Assembly: GCF_015706575.1 (NCBI RefSeq)
Contig: NW_024037063.1
Span: 17,918,927-17,982,926 of the forward strand
Origin: Patiria miniata
Lineage: Eukaryota; Echinodermata; Asteroidea; Valvatida; Asterinidae
DNA: 64,000 nucleotides
Direction: 5' to 3'
Positions within the stretch are counted from its first letter, which is position 1. Each line of letters begins with the position of its first letter. Under the pieces are notes generated by a model. That model saw only the letters and a program-made list of their open reading frames with translations. It was not told the origin of the DNA and searched no databases. This document shows, piece after piece, positions 47,869 to 59,900 of this stretch. A program made the translations under genes and the position numbers.

Positions 47869-49230
47869 CAGGAAAATGGACCCAGAGATGATTTCAACAA
47901 TGATTCAAAGCCACAGATAAGGGAGAATTATACCATGTCATCCACGATTAGTCTTTAAAAAAGTCTTTATATTAAGTGAATCAATAAACAAGCTAGGCCG
48001 TACATTGCGTCAAAATATACTTCAGATTACAAAATTTCAGACAATATGAAATGAAAACTTCACAGATGTAAGAAATAAATCCCGACGTATGATTTGCATA
48101 TAAAATAAAAAACAATTAAACAGACACCAAATCATGAGTAGACAATGTATTATTCAGCGATGTATCACAGTAGGCATATCATGTTGCGACACACATAATG
48201 TACTTCTTCATGTTCCGGGCTAATTTGCATCTCATCTATAATGACGACCTTTATGAACAGACCGAAACGATGAATCAACCCTTGGAATGATATAAATTAC
48301 AGAAACATAATGCAGTTGACGATAAAGATATTAGTTGATCAAACTTACGGCTAATGTCTGAAAAAGCATGTGGTCCTCCCGTACCTTTAAAAGCATAGCG
48401 GTGCTGGTTCAGGCCGTACATGCTCGTCTGTGTAGCTCTGACAAACCCCCACATTGCGCCGGCTGCCGGGACCCGCCACCGTACGTGTCTGCTTGAATAG
48501 CCGGGGCCAACGGCTCGTCGCCCGGTACCCGTGCGTGCCACGCTCAGCTATCTCACGAAAATCAGCAATGAAAATATCAATCGGTGAATGATTACCGTAG
48601 CACGGCCGACGCTAGTATTATGCTTTCGAGATAGGAGAGCCGTATACCCGACAGCAACAACAGGCCTAAAATGCCAACAACATGGCGCGAAGTCGGCGAG
48701 TAACCTTTTAACTGAGTCCTTATTACACGGATATAGGCGTCTATATTTAAATTTGCATTTAGCTTACACCCCCACGTGCTACAGCGCTGCACCGTTAATG
48801 TGCATTTGGGGTTTCGAGCGCGCATTTCATTAGAAGCGTTTACATGTTGCAAGTGGTTCAAATTTGGAGACATTAAACGTGCTCCAAACCATTATTAGAT
48901 GAAAGACACGCATGGAACCGAAGATGCCCGGGAAACGTTTGCTTTACCGTGTAATTATTGTTGTACCCCGCCTCATTGTAACCATGTTGTTTAGCACGCA
49001 CATAGTTCTTGTTGCGGTAGGTCCTTGACTTTTCTGTCCCAGACAGGACTTAAATTACACCTTATGTTGGGCTTTCCCCCTAGAGCGACCCTTGCTCTAT
49101 CTGAGGTGTGTCCGCTTGCACACAAGGAATGACTGTACCATATTACTTTCGGAGCCTGTACCTTCATAATCCAAGCTGGCTATAAAAGCCTATAACCAAC
49201 CAATTTCGAGCACGCTGTGCACATTTTCAG
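47869..49230. other. Non-coding apart from the 48.4-kb island
   Basis: AT-rich to 48380, then the CpG island, then mixed sequence. No RNA gene recognised. Confidence 0.4.
48385..48560. promoter_or_regulatory. CpG-rich island, possible first exon on minus strand
   Basis: On the minus strand an ATG at 48541 opens a GC-rich frame to a donor-like AAAG|GTACGG near 48387. The encoded peptide (ending TSMYGLNQHRYAFK) is not one I recognise, and no matching downstream exon was found. It is equally likely to be a regulatory island. Confidence 0.3.
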
Positions 49231-49339
49231 AGGCCCCTCCAATGGTGAAAGCACTGTGCCAGTTATATATAGCAACTGCCTCAACACGGATTATCTACAC
49301 AATAGCTAGCGCAATGCTTTCAGCCATTGGAGGGGGCCT
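49231..49339. other. Inverted repeat with 23-bp arms
   Basis: AGGCCCCTCCAATGGTGAAAGCA at 49231-49253 pairs with 49315-49339 apart from two small bulges. The spacer is about 60 bases. It may be a short foldback element or a structured RNA. Confidence 0.7.
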
Positions 49340-50009
49340 CCTCGGGTGTAGCGACTAGCGCGCTAACATGCATTTTCATGTAACCAACGCTCCTTTTCGG
49401 CTTGTTGCTGAAATATAATCGAGGAATCCATCCTAAAATAATCTCTAACACTTGCTGTACCAAGTTGTGAATTATCATGAGTTTCATTCCAAGCAGTTTT
49501 ACCTACTCCGCCACATTGGACATGCAGATTCGCGCAAAAGAGCGCGGCAGAAAGAACCAGAAAAAAACGGGGAAAAAATGAGGATCGGCACTAAAGTTTG
49601 TCAGGGGAAAGGACAAACTGGCGGTCGGCTGCAAGTGAAAGGCCTCGGCATCCATTACCCATCCGTCACGCATGAGATCTCGTCGTTTCACGTTCACACC
49701 TCGAGAAGTCCCGGCACTTCCGCAGCGAGTTGGAATCAAGTGCTCGCGGAAAAAAATCTGAGCGCCTGCCCTAGAAAGAGGGTCCAGGTATAGTAGTCAT
49801 GCAGGCTCCCCCCCCCCCTTCTACACCCTCTCCCACATTCTGCACCCTTGATTTTCAATGCGATATCAAGTCAGTACCGCATACCACGTTATCATGCATA
49901 CAGCGAATCTCTAAAATGACATGCCGCGTACTTTCAAAATGACGCCGTTTCTTTGCATGACAACGTTTCGGTGGTTGTTGACGGTGGCATATAGGCCGGA
50001 GGAGTAGCA

Positions 50010-50420
50010 TGTGAAAATATATCAGGAGTGCAGGCGAAAACGCGAGCAGGGCATATGCCCTCGTGTCACCGTAAAGCACGCTGGAGATGACTTCAAGTGG
50101 GCAGGAGGTGTCATCGATACATCAACCCGTCGCATCGTGCTTTGCCTCGTCTACTCCTCCTCCCGCATCATCTTCCTCCTTCAACGAGCTCAGGAGAACG
50201 GTACAACGGGAGAGGAGAGTGGGAGATGCCGGCTGCAATCTCGCGGAGAATGGCGGGTGCGCGCCGGCTCGCTGCCAGGCACAGGCCCGCCGGTGTCGCT
50301 TACCCCATTTCGGTGCTGGAGAGGGCATTTCCGTGAGTGGTCGGTTGATTTATTCATTGCAGTGTCAGGTTTTGGGGGGTGGGCAGTGTCGGAGCTCCGA
50401 GTCCCGCGCTTAGGCAGCAG
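50010..50420. promoter_or_regulatory. CpG-rich island, possible first exon on plus strand
   Basis: The most CpG-dense stretch of the left 53 kb. All three plus frames stay open for 80-160 codons, as expected of GC-rich DNA. A strong donor TTTCC|GTGAGT occurs at 50331. No protein family is recognisable, so a 5' UTR exon or promoter is more likely than coding sequence. Confidence 0.35.
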
Positions 50421-52479
50421 AGCAGACCTAGTCAGGGCGTCAGGGATGGCTCCAAAGGCTTTAATTGCCGGACTTACGGGTATAATTGATCGACCTGATT
50501 AATTGCTTGATGCCGTTTTGTTGAAATAATCCAAGGGCGGTAATTCAAATTGTCGTTAATTTTCTTTAATCATTCGCGCCTTACGCGGTATATAAAAAAG
50601 CAGTTTCTGAATAGGAGGGAAACATGACCAAGATATCGGAATGCTTTTTATTAAAAGGAATAAAGTTGATGCTCAGTAAACTCCTTTACCTTTTTAAATA
50701 CTTTTTCTAATCGAATGTGGAAGAAGTGCTCGCTCAAGTAGAACGAGCAAGAATAACCTTTCGACAGCATCAAATAAAGGTAATTGAATGCATCCTTAAA
50801 CAAACTGAACAGCGGCTTCAATTATTTTTCAGTGTATATAGTTTACTTTGAAATTTTTTTTTTTGCCTTGCAGAATGCTGGGCTTTCCAAATTCCATTGG
50901 GTCATTCCAAAACTTTGTGAGATTGAACCTCCGCGCAGTCTCAAAAATCAAAGACAACCAAATTTGAATGGACCAGTCATGATTCGGAGAGATCCCTGTA
51001 TTTATCGCTCTTTTTTTGGGTTGCATTGGATGGCCGTGTCGTCTGCTCAAACAGATCATGGCGCTACGCGTTCAGTGAGCACTTTAGCCCGGCACTTCAC
51101 CGTGGCTGGCCCGTAATGATGATGCTTGCACGCTCGAGCTGTGGTCCACTTCAAAAGCACACCACACGGTACGCGTATGTTCAGGCTGTCTACCGCACAA
51201 CAAGCGAACGAGGGCTAGGATCGCGACCAGTTTCGAAGCCCTTGACTTATGATTCGATACACTCGCCATACAGCTCCTCCTTCGTTGCTCACTTGTGGGG
51301 CGCATCAATTTTATTTTGAGCCGAAATCGGGCAAAATATCGGGAAAGAGGAAGAAGAAAAAGAAGTATGTGAAGATTTTGGAGTGGCCGGGCCGCGGTAG
51401 ACTGAAGGGGCCAATCCAGATCGCTGGCCGAGTGCTTTATTTGAAATAAATACATCAGTAGTGTTGATGCAATTGCACTTTTTTTCTTGCTTGTTCATCA
51501 ATTTTGTGGTCGTCTAACATAACGGGCTTGAAAAACTCGAAAAGTCTTCTTTTTTTTCTCGGCAGATGTGCTTGCAAGTTTGTACGCAGCTCTGCTAAAG
51601 TCGCGATTTTCGCGGGCTGCAAGTATTTCACTGATTTCACTGATTTTCCTTATTTATAATTTTTGGGGGCTGAAATTATTCGTTGGAGAGTACGGAATGG
51701 CCACTGGCTATCAGTGATGTAGTCGAGTCGATCTCATCCGAGTCAGGGCCTTAACTGGGCCGTGAAATATCTGGGGGCACCAGCCACCAGGGAGAGCACA
51801 TTTTTTTTCCAAGAGGGCACTGAAAGTAATTGAACCGAGGCTTGCCTTTTTCGTTTTTGGACTGATAAAGACCTACCTGCATGTATGTAATCTGGGTGCT
51901 ATAGCTGTTATACTTTTTGAAACACAGACCACGGGTAGTTGAGCTCCCGTTGTTAACAACTTATACCAACACAAATTTAGACAAGTGAATTTTCTGTGGT
52001 TGTGCTTTGGGGAAAGGTGTTTGTGGAGTCCGTCTTTTTAGGAGTTAGGGACTCCGCCATTTCGAACCTACGGATACAACATAGTTTGCACTCCAGCGTT
52101 ACATTGTCGAATTCCCGATCTATCTCTAACTAATGTTAGGCTTATATATTAGTTTTGTATGACTGATTGTCTGAAGCAGTGGATTTTGTTCTCAATAAAT
52201 TTGGAGCATGGCCGTAACTATACCTCAAATACTGAGCACACACCCAAGAAGGAATGTATAAATGAACGTATGAACAGCTACAAAATCAGTTCATAAACTT
52301 AATGAAGAGCATACTCACGGGGACGAAATTTATTGCGAATACCCGCTCAGAAGTATGTACGGCATTCACTGTTTCAAAACTTCCAACACATCATCTAGGC
52401 CTACCTACTATACTATTCGTCGAAATCGATGTGTAGCCTATACGTATTCGTTCCGACAATGCATGTGCTCAACATGCTC

Positions 52480-52632
52480 AACCATTCGTAATTATTGCGG
52501 ACGTAGTTTGCCCATCATTGGCGTAAATTGGCGTACGCGTACGTAATAATGCACAGTGCATGTACTTAACATAATACAACCATTCGTAATTATTGCGGAC
52601 GTAGTTTGCCCATGATTGGCGTACATTGGCGT
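52480..52632. repeat. Direct duplication, 55-bp unit at 98-bp spacing
   Basis: AACCATTCGTAATTATTGCG followed by GACGTAGTTTGCCCAT.ATTGGCGTA.ATTGGCGT occurs at 52480 and 52578 with two differences. Confidence 0.85.
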
Positions 52633-52636
52633 GTTT

Positions 52637-52655
52637 CCCCCCCCCCCCCCCCCCC
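52637..52655. repeat. 19-base C run
   Basis: Begins five bases after the second unit of the 52.5-kb duplication. Confidence 0.95.
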
Positions 52656-53712
52656 ATGAACGGGAATAACAAAAAAAAAGTGATGCCGTTTTCGTGGCCG
52701 TGGTGACTAGTGCAGGTCACAGGTCACGCAAAATCTATATCCACTGTCAGAGCGTGAATTCATCAGCCCTTCCCAGCGACCTGTGCATACGGGGTACGAG
52801 CGAATGTACAGTTTAGCCACCACACTGAAAACTATGGCGTGCAAATTATTTTCATACTGAAATATAGAAACCTCTACGTTACTGAAATCTTCTTAATATT
52901 CCATTTCAGGTGACAGTGTGAACGACTTGCAACAGAACAGAGATTTATAACAGAGATATCTCCTTCTGTTATTCGAAATAACTTTATGTTAACTTTGCAT
53001 ATGTAACAATTATAATATTAAAAGTGCATGCCTAATCTGATACTCGTATATCTTGTGAAAAAGTCTGGCAAATATTGTTAGAAATTGAAATATCGAGGAT
53101 TCTTTTAATGAGGGTTGACATATTTGTTTTCATTTTAATTTTGCTTAATAGAGAACAGCACTAAATATCACCCACTGCCTCTAGCAGTATGTGTTTGATA
53201 AGCAATGGATCACCAAACAATGCGTCGAACTGAGAAAATAGACTGCAATCCGCCATCAAAGCACTAAAAATGAAAAGAAAAAAATAGTAAACATTTTGAG
53301 AGAAAAGCGTACTAATTTGATGAGTTGTTTACAAATGAGATATAAAAAAAAAGGTAATTCAAAAGGATAATAAACAAATGTTTGTAGAAACTGACAAAGC
53401 AATTAAAAGTCCAAAGCAAATAGAACAATTTTGTTTTTAGAAATTTCGTAGCACACAGTACTAAAGCGAGAGCATGCGGTCAGTATGCGGGCGACGTATA
53501 TTACGCCCTCTTCCGGTCAGTTATAACTAGGCGAATATTGATCCAATCAGCTTCCTTTCCCTTGTCTAGCAGCATAATTAAGTTGCTTGGTGGCGCTATA
53601 TCGTATTCGTTTATCGCACACAAGCATTGATAAGGTGCGAATGCACTACAACCATGTACTTGCAAAAATAAAAGAGAACTAAATGAAAACAAAAAGATAT
53701 TGGGAAACGAAA

Positions 53713-53927
53713 TTATAAAACTGGGGACATGTCAAACGCAGACGACAATGCGTGAGTTGCGGGTGCGCCGTTTTCATCCAGTCTGCCAAGCTTCCCGCTC
53801 TGCTCCAACTCCTGTGCTTTCTCGCCATTTCTCGCCGACGTCACCAGTTTCTTGTGTCGCCGAGTCATCGGGTCCATGCCCCGCTGCTTGCTGTTCCACA
53901 CCCCATACGCTAAATAAATGACAACTC
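53713..53927 (-). CDS. SLC7A: CAT gene exon 11 (last span, C-terminal tail, stop)
   Basis: Residues 584-654 and stop. [13 protein letters not shown] is the final span, equivalent to IYFGYGxWHS. The 58-residue tail is hydrophilic and unlike mammalian CAT tails. The acceptor is TGTTCGTAG. No canonical AATAAA is seen soon after the stop; ATTAAA on the minus strand near 53139-53134 would give a 3' UTR of about 570 bases. Confidence 0.93.
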
Positions 53928-56900
53928 CTACGAACAGACCAAGATTGGAAGGACACTTTTAGCGGAGCGAAAGTAGGGCGTACGGCATGAGCTGCCACAA
54001 TTTAAAGGACGGGGGGAAACAATTTTAATTTGAATATATGAAAGTTCACACAAATTAGACCATTACCGTGGAAATTTCAAATCTTCTTGTAAATACCACG
54101 CGAAGAAATTTCGGGGTACAAAATGTTGGTCCCAAAAAATGAGCTACAGTTGTCATTCTGGTCACACATATATCTTCAAATAAACAATTATCTGAAACGT
54201 CATTGTGTGTATTAAAGTCTGAAACTACCCGTAGTGTGGAATATGATTTCAAACAGTGAACGGTCAATCTTAGATTTACATTCTAAATAGCGCCAGACTT
54301 TGCTTAAAATTTTCTCAAATAGTGATGGCTGTATTTACTGCTGTCACGCCAAATCTATACAAACAAGGTGTTTTTTTTTCAAATGGAAGACATATAACAC
54401 AGTAATCTCGTCTCCAGATGAAGCTGTTCCTTGAACTCTCTGTCCCTGCGATTGTCAAAAAAAAAAGCATTTGAGCACATACCTACACACATGCAGGTCA
54501 GGTAACGGACCCACGTCAGTCTATCTATCTGTACAAGCAGGTAAATGTTGATGAATAGACTGGTTGCCGGTATCAAGGGCACCATCGGGACCTGCAAAAC
54601 GATAATTGGTTTGGACTGATGGTCAATGCAGTTCACGACCTGAATAATATCGGTTAAAGGCAAGCATTTAAAGGCTACACGGGTCGGCATAGTATACTCA
54701 TCCACATGTCTGCACTAAATTTGTCTCGAAAACATTTAAAAAAAAACACCGAAAAGAAACAAACAAATGTTTTGAAAAGCAGATGGAGATGCTACAAAAT
54801 GTCTCTTTATCAAGCGTGTGGTGGCGCTGTTACTTTTCGCCATTTTTCTGAGTTGTATTCCATACATGGACGAATACCTCGTATGCTGATTTGCTTCTTA
54901 AAGATTACTTAAAACATACGAGGGGGATACGAGGGCGGTTTATTCAAGAATTTCGGAAAGGCTTCGTACCTTTTTTCCTTTTAATTGTATTTATGAATAA
55001 GACAGTCAAACTGAACGCCATTATTTATTGGCAGAAAATGACAAAATCGTCGCTATTAGCACAGGCAAATTGAATGTGTTCAATTCAGATGTGTTTACTT
55101 TGAATGCGAGCACGGCATTGCTCTGCGGTTGTCTGGCTATAACTATCAACAGGATGACGATGAGGGCGCTCATTAATGACGTCACCGCCAAAGCCCATGG
55201 CTCCTTGTTCAGCAGGCAGTCACTGGCGAACACAATGACTGACGATATACCTATGAAATTAAGAGCTGAAATCAAGCAAAGCAGTGTTAGTCAGCTTGGC
55301 CGACATTATATTGAATCTGAATATTCCTGAAATTCTTCGACGGCTCAAGAGCCTCAAGCCAATTTTAACCAACAGAGGGCGACATACCGGTAAGACAGTA
55401 AACGACCATTCATTGAAGTAAACTGTACAAATGTGACATCAGTATCACAGTTCCAAAATTGCATAAATCATTAGTTTCCCAACAATATACAGTGTCCGTG
55501 TTCTTTGATCGGTTCTGAAGGAGTAGACTGCAAAATGAGGGTGCTATATTTTAAAAACTATTTGAAAGGGTAGTTAATTAAGTCCTAGGGCAAAGATGAC
55601 AAACATCTCTCTTATCGATTGCTTACTTAATAGAAATACTGCAAAAGTCACCACCCTTGACGAGAGTACGGTGGCCTCGGCATACCGTGGCTGCACAGCT
55701 TGATTGAGGAGGGATGCAAATGAGTCCATAAACGTCGCATGTTCTCCTTCACCCACCGTAGGATACAGATGAGTTGCGGCTGCAATAGACTCGTAATCTG
55801 GTTCGTATCTGCACAGTTATCGTTATTAAATAAAATAATACCATTAGCCCAATGTATGCTGTGGTTTACAACGGGACCAATATGGAGAAGCGGGGAATGG
55901 CGCCCTCTACTGCTTCACGTCAGCACTTATCCGGTAAGTTAGTGGCTGCGTCATACGTATATACACGCGAACGCACGATTACTAATGCCCATTGGTTAAA
56001 CACACCACTTTAGGCCAAAAAAAAGTCTCCGGTTTCTGGTATGCGCGCGCGTCGCCGTAGCCATGCGCGTCGGCAAAATGAAAAAGTTTTTTTTTCAATA
56101 CAAGATGATGTTTCAAAACCGCCAAACTCACTGGTTTGACTGGAATTCTGCTGCTGCACAATTTTAACGTGTTTTTAGAAGGGGTTATGATCGAGAATAA
56201 GATTTATGTGGCCTCTCTGGACTCCCATATATTTGCACTAAGTTTAGTCGGGCACCATTTGCAGTCATCAGCCGACATTTGAAGCAAAAAAAAAAAAAAA
56301 AAACAGGTAAAAAAAAAAAAAAAAGCCGCGTCGCCGCACCACTTTTGGGGCAAGCTCCATACCAGAAACCGGAGACTTTTTTTTTGGGCCTTACTCATAG
56401 TTCTAGTGGTTCCAATGCTACTCCGTGTGCAGTGGGCGTGGTTTAAATTGAAATGACGTCACACTTACGAACCGGATATCCATGAAATTAAGAAAATAAT
56501 ATGGCAAGAAAAGCACCTCAGTTTCATCACGCTGGCGGCTACCAGTCCGTACGGCATGAGAGTTCCTGCAGCCACGATCGAGACCAGCGAACCAATGTCA
56601 AGTAGCATGCCCATAACACCTAGATATCGCAAAATAGAGTTGAAACATTCACGTAAAACACTGATCCCCGGAATTCGTCCACGCAAAAATAACCAGTTTT
56701 TAAAGGATGGTTGTGTGGATGCTTATATCATACTTTAAAATGTTCTTTCCAATGAATATCATATTGTTTAAAACGCATTTTGTGGCCCAATTGGGCGCGT
56801 TCCAAGACGTAATATCCCTTTAAACCTCGACGCATATAACGGGTTGCACTAGTATACCTGCTACCACGCCGCAGAAGACACAGGCGTTGACGGGCATTTT

Positions 56901-59900
56901 GAAGCGCTCACTCACGGTAGCCAAGCATTCGAAGAGCAGACCATCGGAGGCCATGGAGTAGATAAACCGCGGAAGGGCGAAAATACATCCAATCAAACTG
57001 GGGGAAAAAATCCGGAAAAAGAACGATACTTTTATCTTCAGCTAGTTGGTAAGAGTTTATTTATGATGCAGACGAAAATGACTCGTTGTGCAGATATACG
57101 GACCATGGAGGAATGAACTGCTCCACCCGTGTGGTCTTCAAATTTGTGGTGTGCTCTGTTTACAAAGAATTTGGATCTTTGTCGGACCAGTTAAAGATGG
57201 ATCTTGGCAATAACATGTTTTTTTTTTCTCAGCGAAAGTTAACATCTTTGGTGTATAGTGGTTATATACCCGTTAAATATTCAGACTGGTCATTCTGCAG
57301 GTTGTGGGTTCGATTCCAGCCTGGGTTTATGGTGTGTGTACCCTTGGGCAAGGCACTGTGTCACTCATTGCTTCTCCCAACCCAGGAGTAAATGGGTATA
57401 CCTGTGAGGGCAGAGATTTTAGCTGATTTGCGCCGAAATGGCAGCATCGAGCTGTATACTCCCCAGGGAGCTGAGATGGTATTTGGAATGTTTCAGTGGC
57501 CCAATGAGCAGGGTAATAATGATGTAGCACCTTGAGCATCACTATAGGTGGATACCTGTGCTTTATAAATATGCATTATTATTAAAACTAGTTTGAAAAA
57601 AAATACCTGGTCATCAATCCCACAATGCCGCCCACCGTGACGACATACTTGGCCACCGTCCAGCCAATCCGCCCAAAGGCTTCAGGTAAGGGCGCCCTCT
57701 CGTCCAGCAGGTAGTAAGGGCACATCATGGTCAGCACAATGGACACACAGAAGAAAGACAGGAACACGAAGAAAACCGTTGCCATGGTGCTCAAGGGGAT
57801 GGACCTCTGGGGGTCGTGCGCCTCCTCGGCTGTGGGATAGAGGTTGCAAGTGTAACCTTTTTCGATACCACCTATCCGATGTAGACTGGTTCCCAGTCCC
57901 TCCATCATCAATTCTAACTCCGCATGTATTATTGATGTACCCTAACGTGGCGCGGCCCCCAACGTGGCGCACTTTGACTTTTCGCCTGTATTGCCTAGCT
58001 AGAGCAAAAGTTTTAACTGAAATTTCACAGAAAGTGAAATTTCTTCAAGTTCTAAACACTTCCGTTCATAAATCACAAGTTTATCTTCCAGTTACAAAAT
58101 TAGAAGAAAATTGTATTTCGGCATGATTTCCCGATTTTATTTCGAAGTGCACAGCGAACCCTTTGAAAATGTCCCACAACAATAGAAAATAATTTGTTGA
58201 CAAACTTCTAGTTGGAGATGCAAGTAGAGATAATATTTGTTTATCAGAAATTATCAACTTTACAGAAATTGTTAAATGTTAATTTGAAATTTTCCGAGAT
58301 TTATTCAAGTGCGCCACGCTGGGGAACACTCAGCCGATTTGTGCCTAATTTACACCACCGTTTTTGAATTTTGGATTAAATTTCATGAAACTGAAATTGT
58401 TCACAGAGGTTAAATAGCGAGCATTAATAAGGTCAATGTACCAGTATTTCACTGAATGAATTTGAAGTTTGTCAACAAAGAAGTTTGGCAACACTGATGT
58501 GGAAAGTCGGGGTAAATGTCGAAGTGCGCCACGTTAGGGAACACCACTATATAGGGACCAGTATACTATACCCTGTGGAATTAACATACACCGAGCCATA
58601 TTGATATTCCCACAATGCAACGAGCCTTGAGTACCCTCTAGGTATCTAAAAACTAGTCTAATTCACGAGAATGTGGCTATATTCAACTCGCGTCACTGGG
58701 GCGCCCTGCGATCATCCTGCACCGGCCAACGCCCCCTGAATGGGGTCAAACGAAGAAAACTCGTGGGACCCTTACTTTAGAAGTTACCAAAAAAAGGTAT
58801 AGAAATCTTGCATTTGATTTTCGTGTGATAGCTGAATTCAAGCTTCATTTGACCAGGGTTTTTCTTGTTAGATTCCAGACACTCACCCGCTGTTGAGATG
58901 ACATCGAATCCGATGAAGCCATAGAACCCCATGGCTGCACCAACCATTACTCCACTCAGACCGTACGGCATGAAACCCCCAGTGCCGTAGCTTTCACATT
59001 GCTCTTCGGACGTCTGGTTACCAGGCAACACCTTGCAAGGCCCCTTGGGTAACTGGTCGGCTGGGATGTGCCAGTAGCTGGCGTCCAATCGGAACAGGCC
59101 GCAGACGATGACGTAGATGATGATGAATAGGTTGACGGCGGTGAACACGTTGTTCACGTTGGACGACATTCTGGCGCCAAAAGCGAGAGCAACTGGAAAG
59201 GGGAAAGCTTCATCTCAATTTTCTTTCTTGTCTCGGTTAAACACACCTTTTCTCGTCTTGGACCCGAGTACTGAGCCGAAGTCACCACACTAAATAAAGA
59301 CAGTGTCCTAACTCCCTCTAGCCAAAACTAGAAGTAAACCAAAGTTTTGAACATTTCCGAGGCACATAATAAGTTAAAGGCCGTTTCCAAAAACCTGGTT
59401 TCGTCTGCCATGAGGCTCCGGCTTAGCCTCACGTCTTCATCATTTGGTGTTGTTGCATTATACTTTAATGCTGCCTACCTGATAATGCTAGGCACATTGC
59501 CAAAGCGATGAAATCCGGGTACTTTGCCAAGATGCCGGATTCCATTGGCAGAGTAGACAACATGTACGCCTCTATACGGTTACCAGCTAAATCGTCTATG
59601 TAGGCACTGGCACTGCGCGCAACGGAACCAGCTCCTGTGTAATGGTGGTCAGTTCAAAAGAAGAAGTGTCAAGAAATTTGGCAGTTAAACGCAGTACATG
59701 TACAACAGTTTTTGGATATGGTGGACAATATAACTAAGGACACTGGTTTGGGCAAACTCTTTTGTATTTAAAATAGCGCCCTCCTATTATGACTGCCGGT
59801 GTAGCATGAATTTAGGTTTTATGAAATACGGACTCATTGGTGGTATTGCGCATACTCATGCATAGATAATTAGAAGAGGGACCGGTCACGTGAGAGGGTT

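Larger units (their letters stand above)
50421..53712. other. Intergenic stretch downstream of the CAT gene
   Basis: Apart from the duplication and C run near 52.5 kb, nothing supported. It would contain the CAT 3' UTR at its right end. Confidence 0.45.

Noticed and set aside
47669-47920. 83-codon frame with repeated GxTLTL-type peptides
   Set aside because: A direct consequence of the 21-22-bp minisatellite; minus-strand frames there are open too.
50011-50502. 163-codon plus-strand open frame
   Set aside because: Lies in a CpG island where all frames stay open; no family resemblance.
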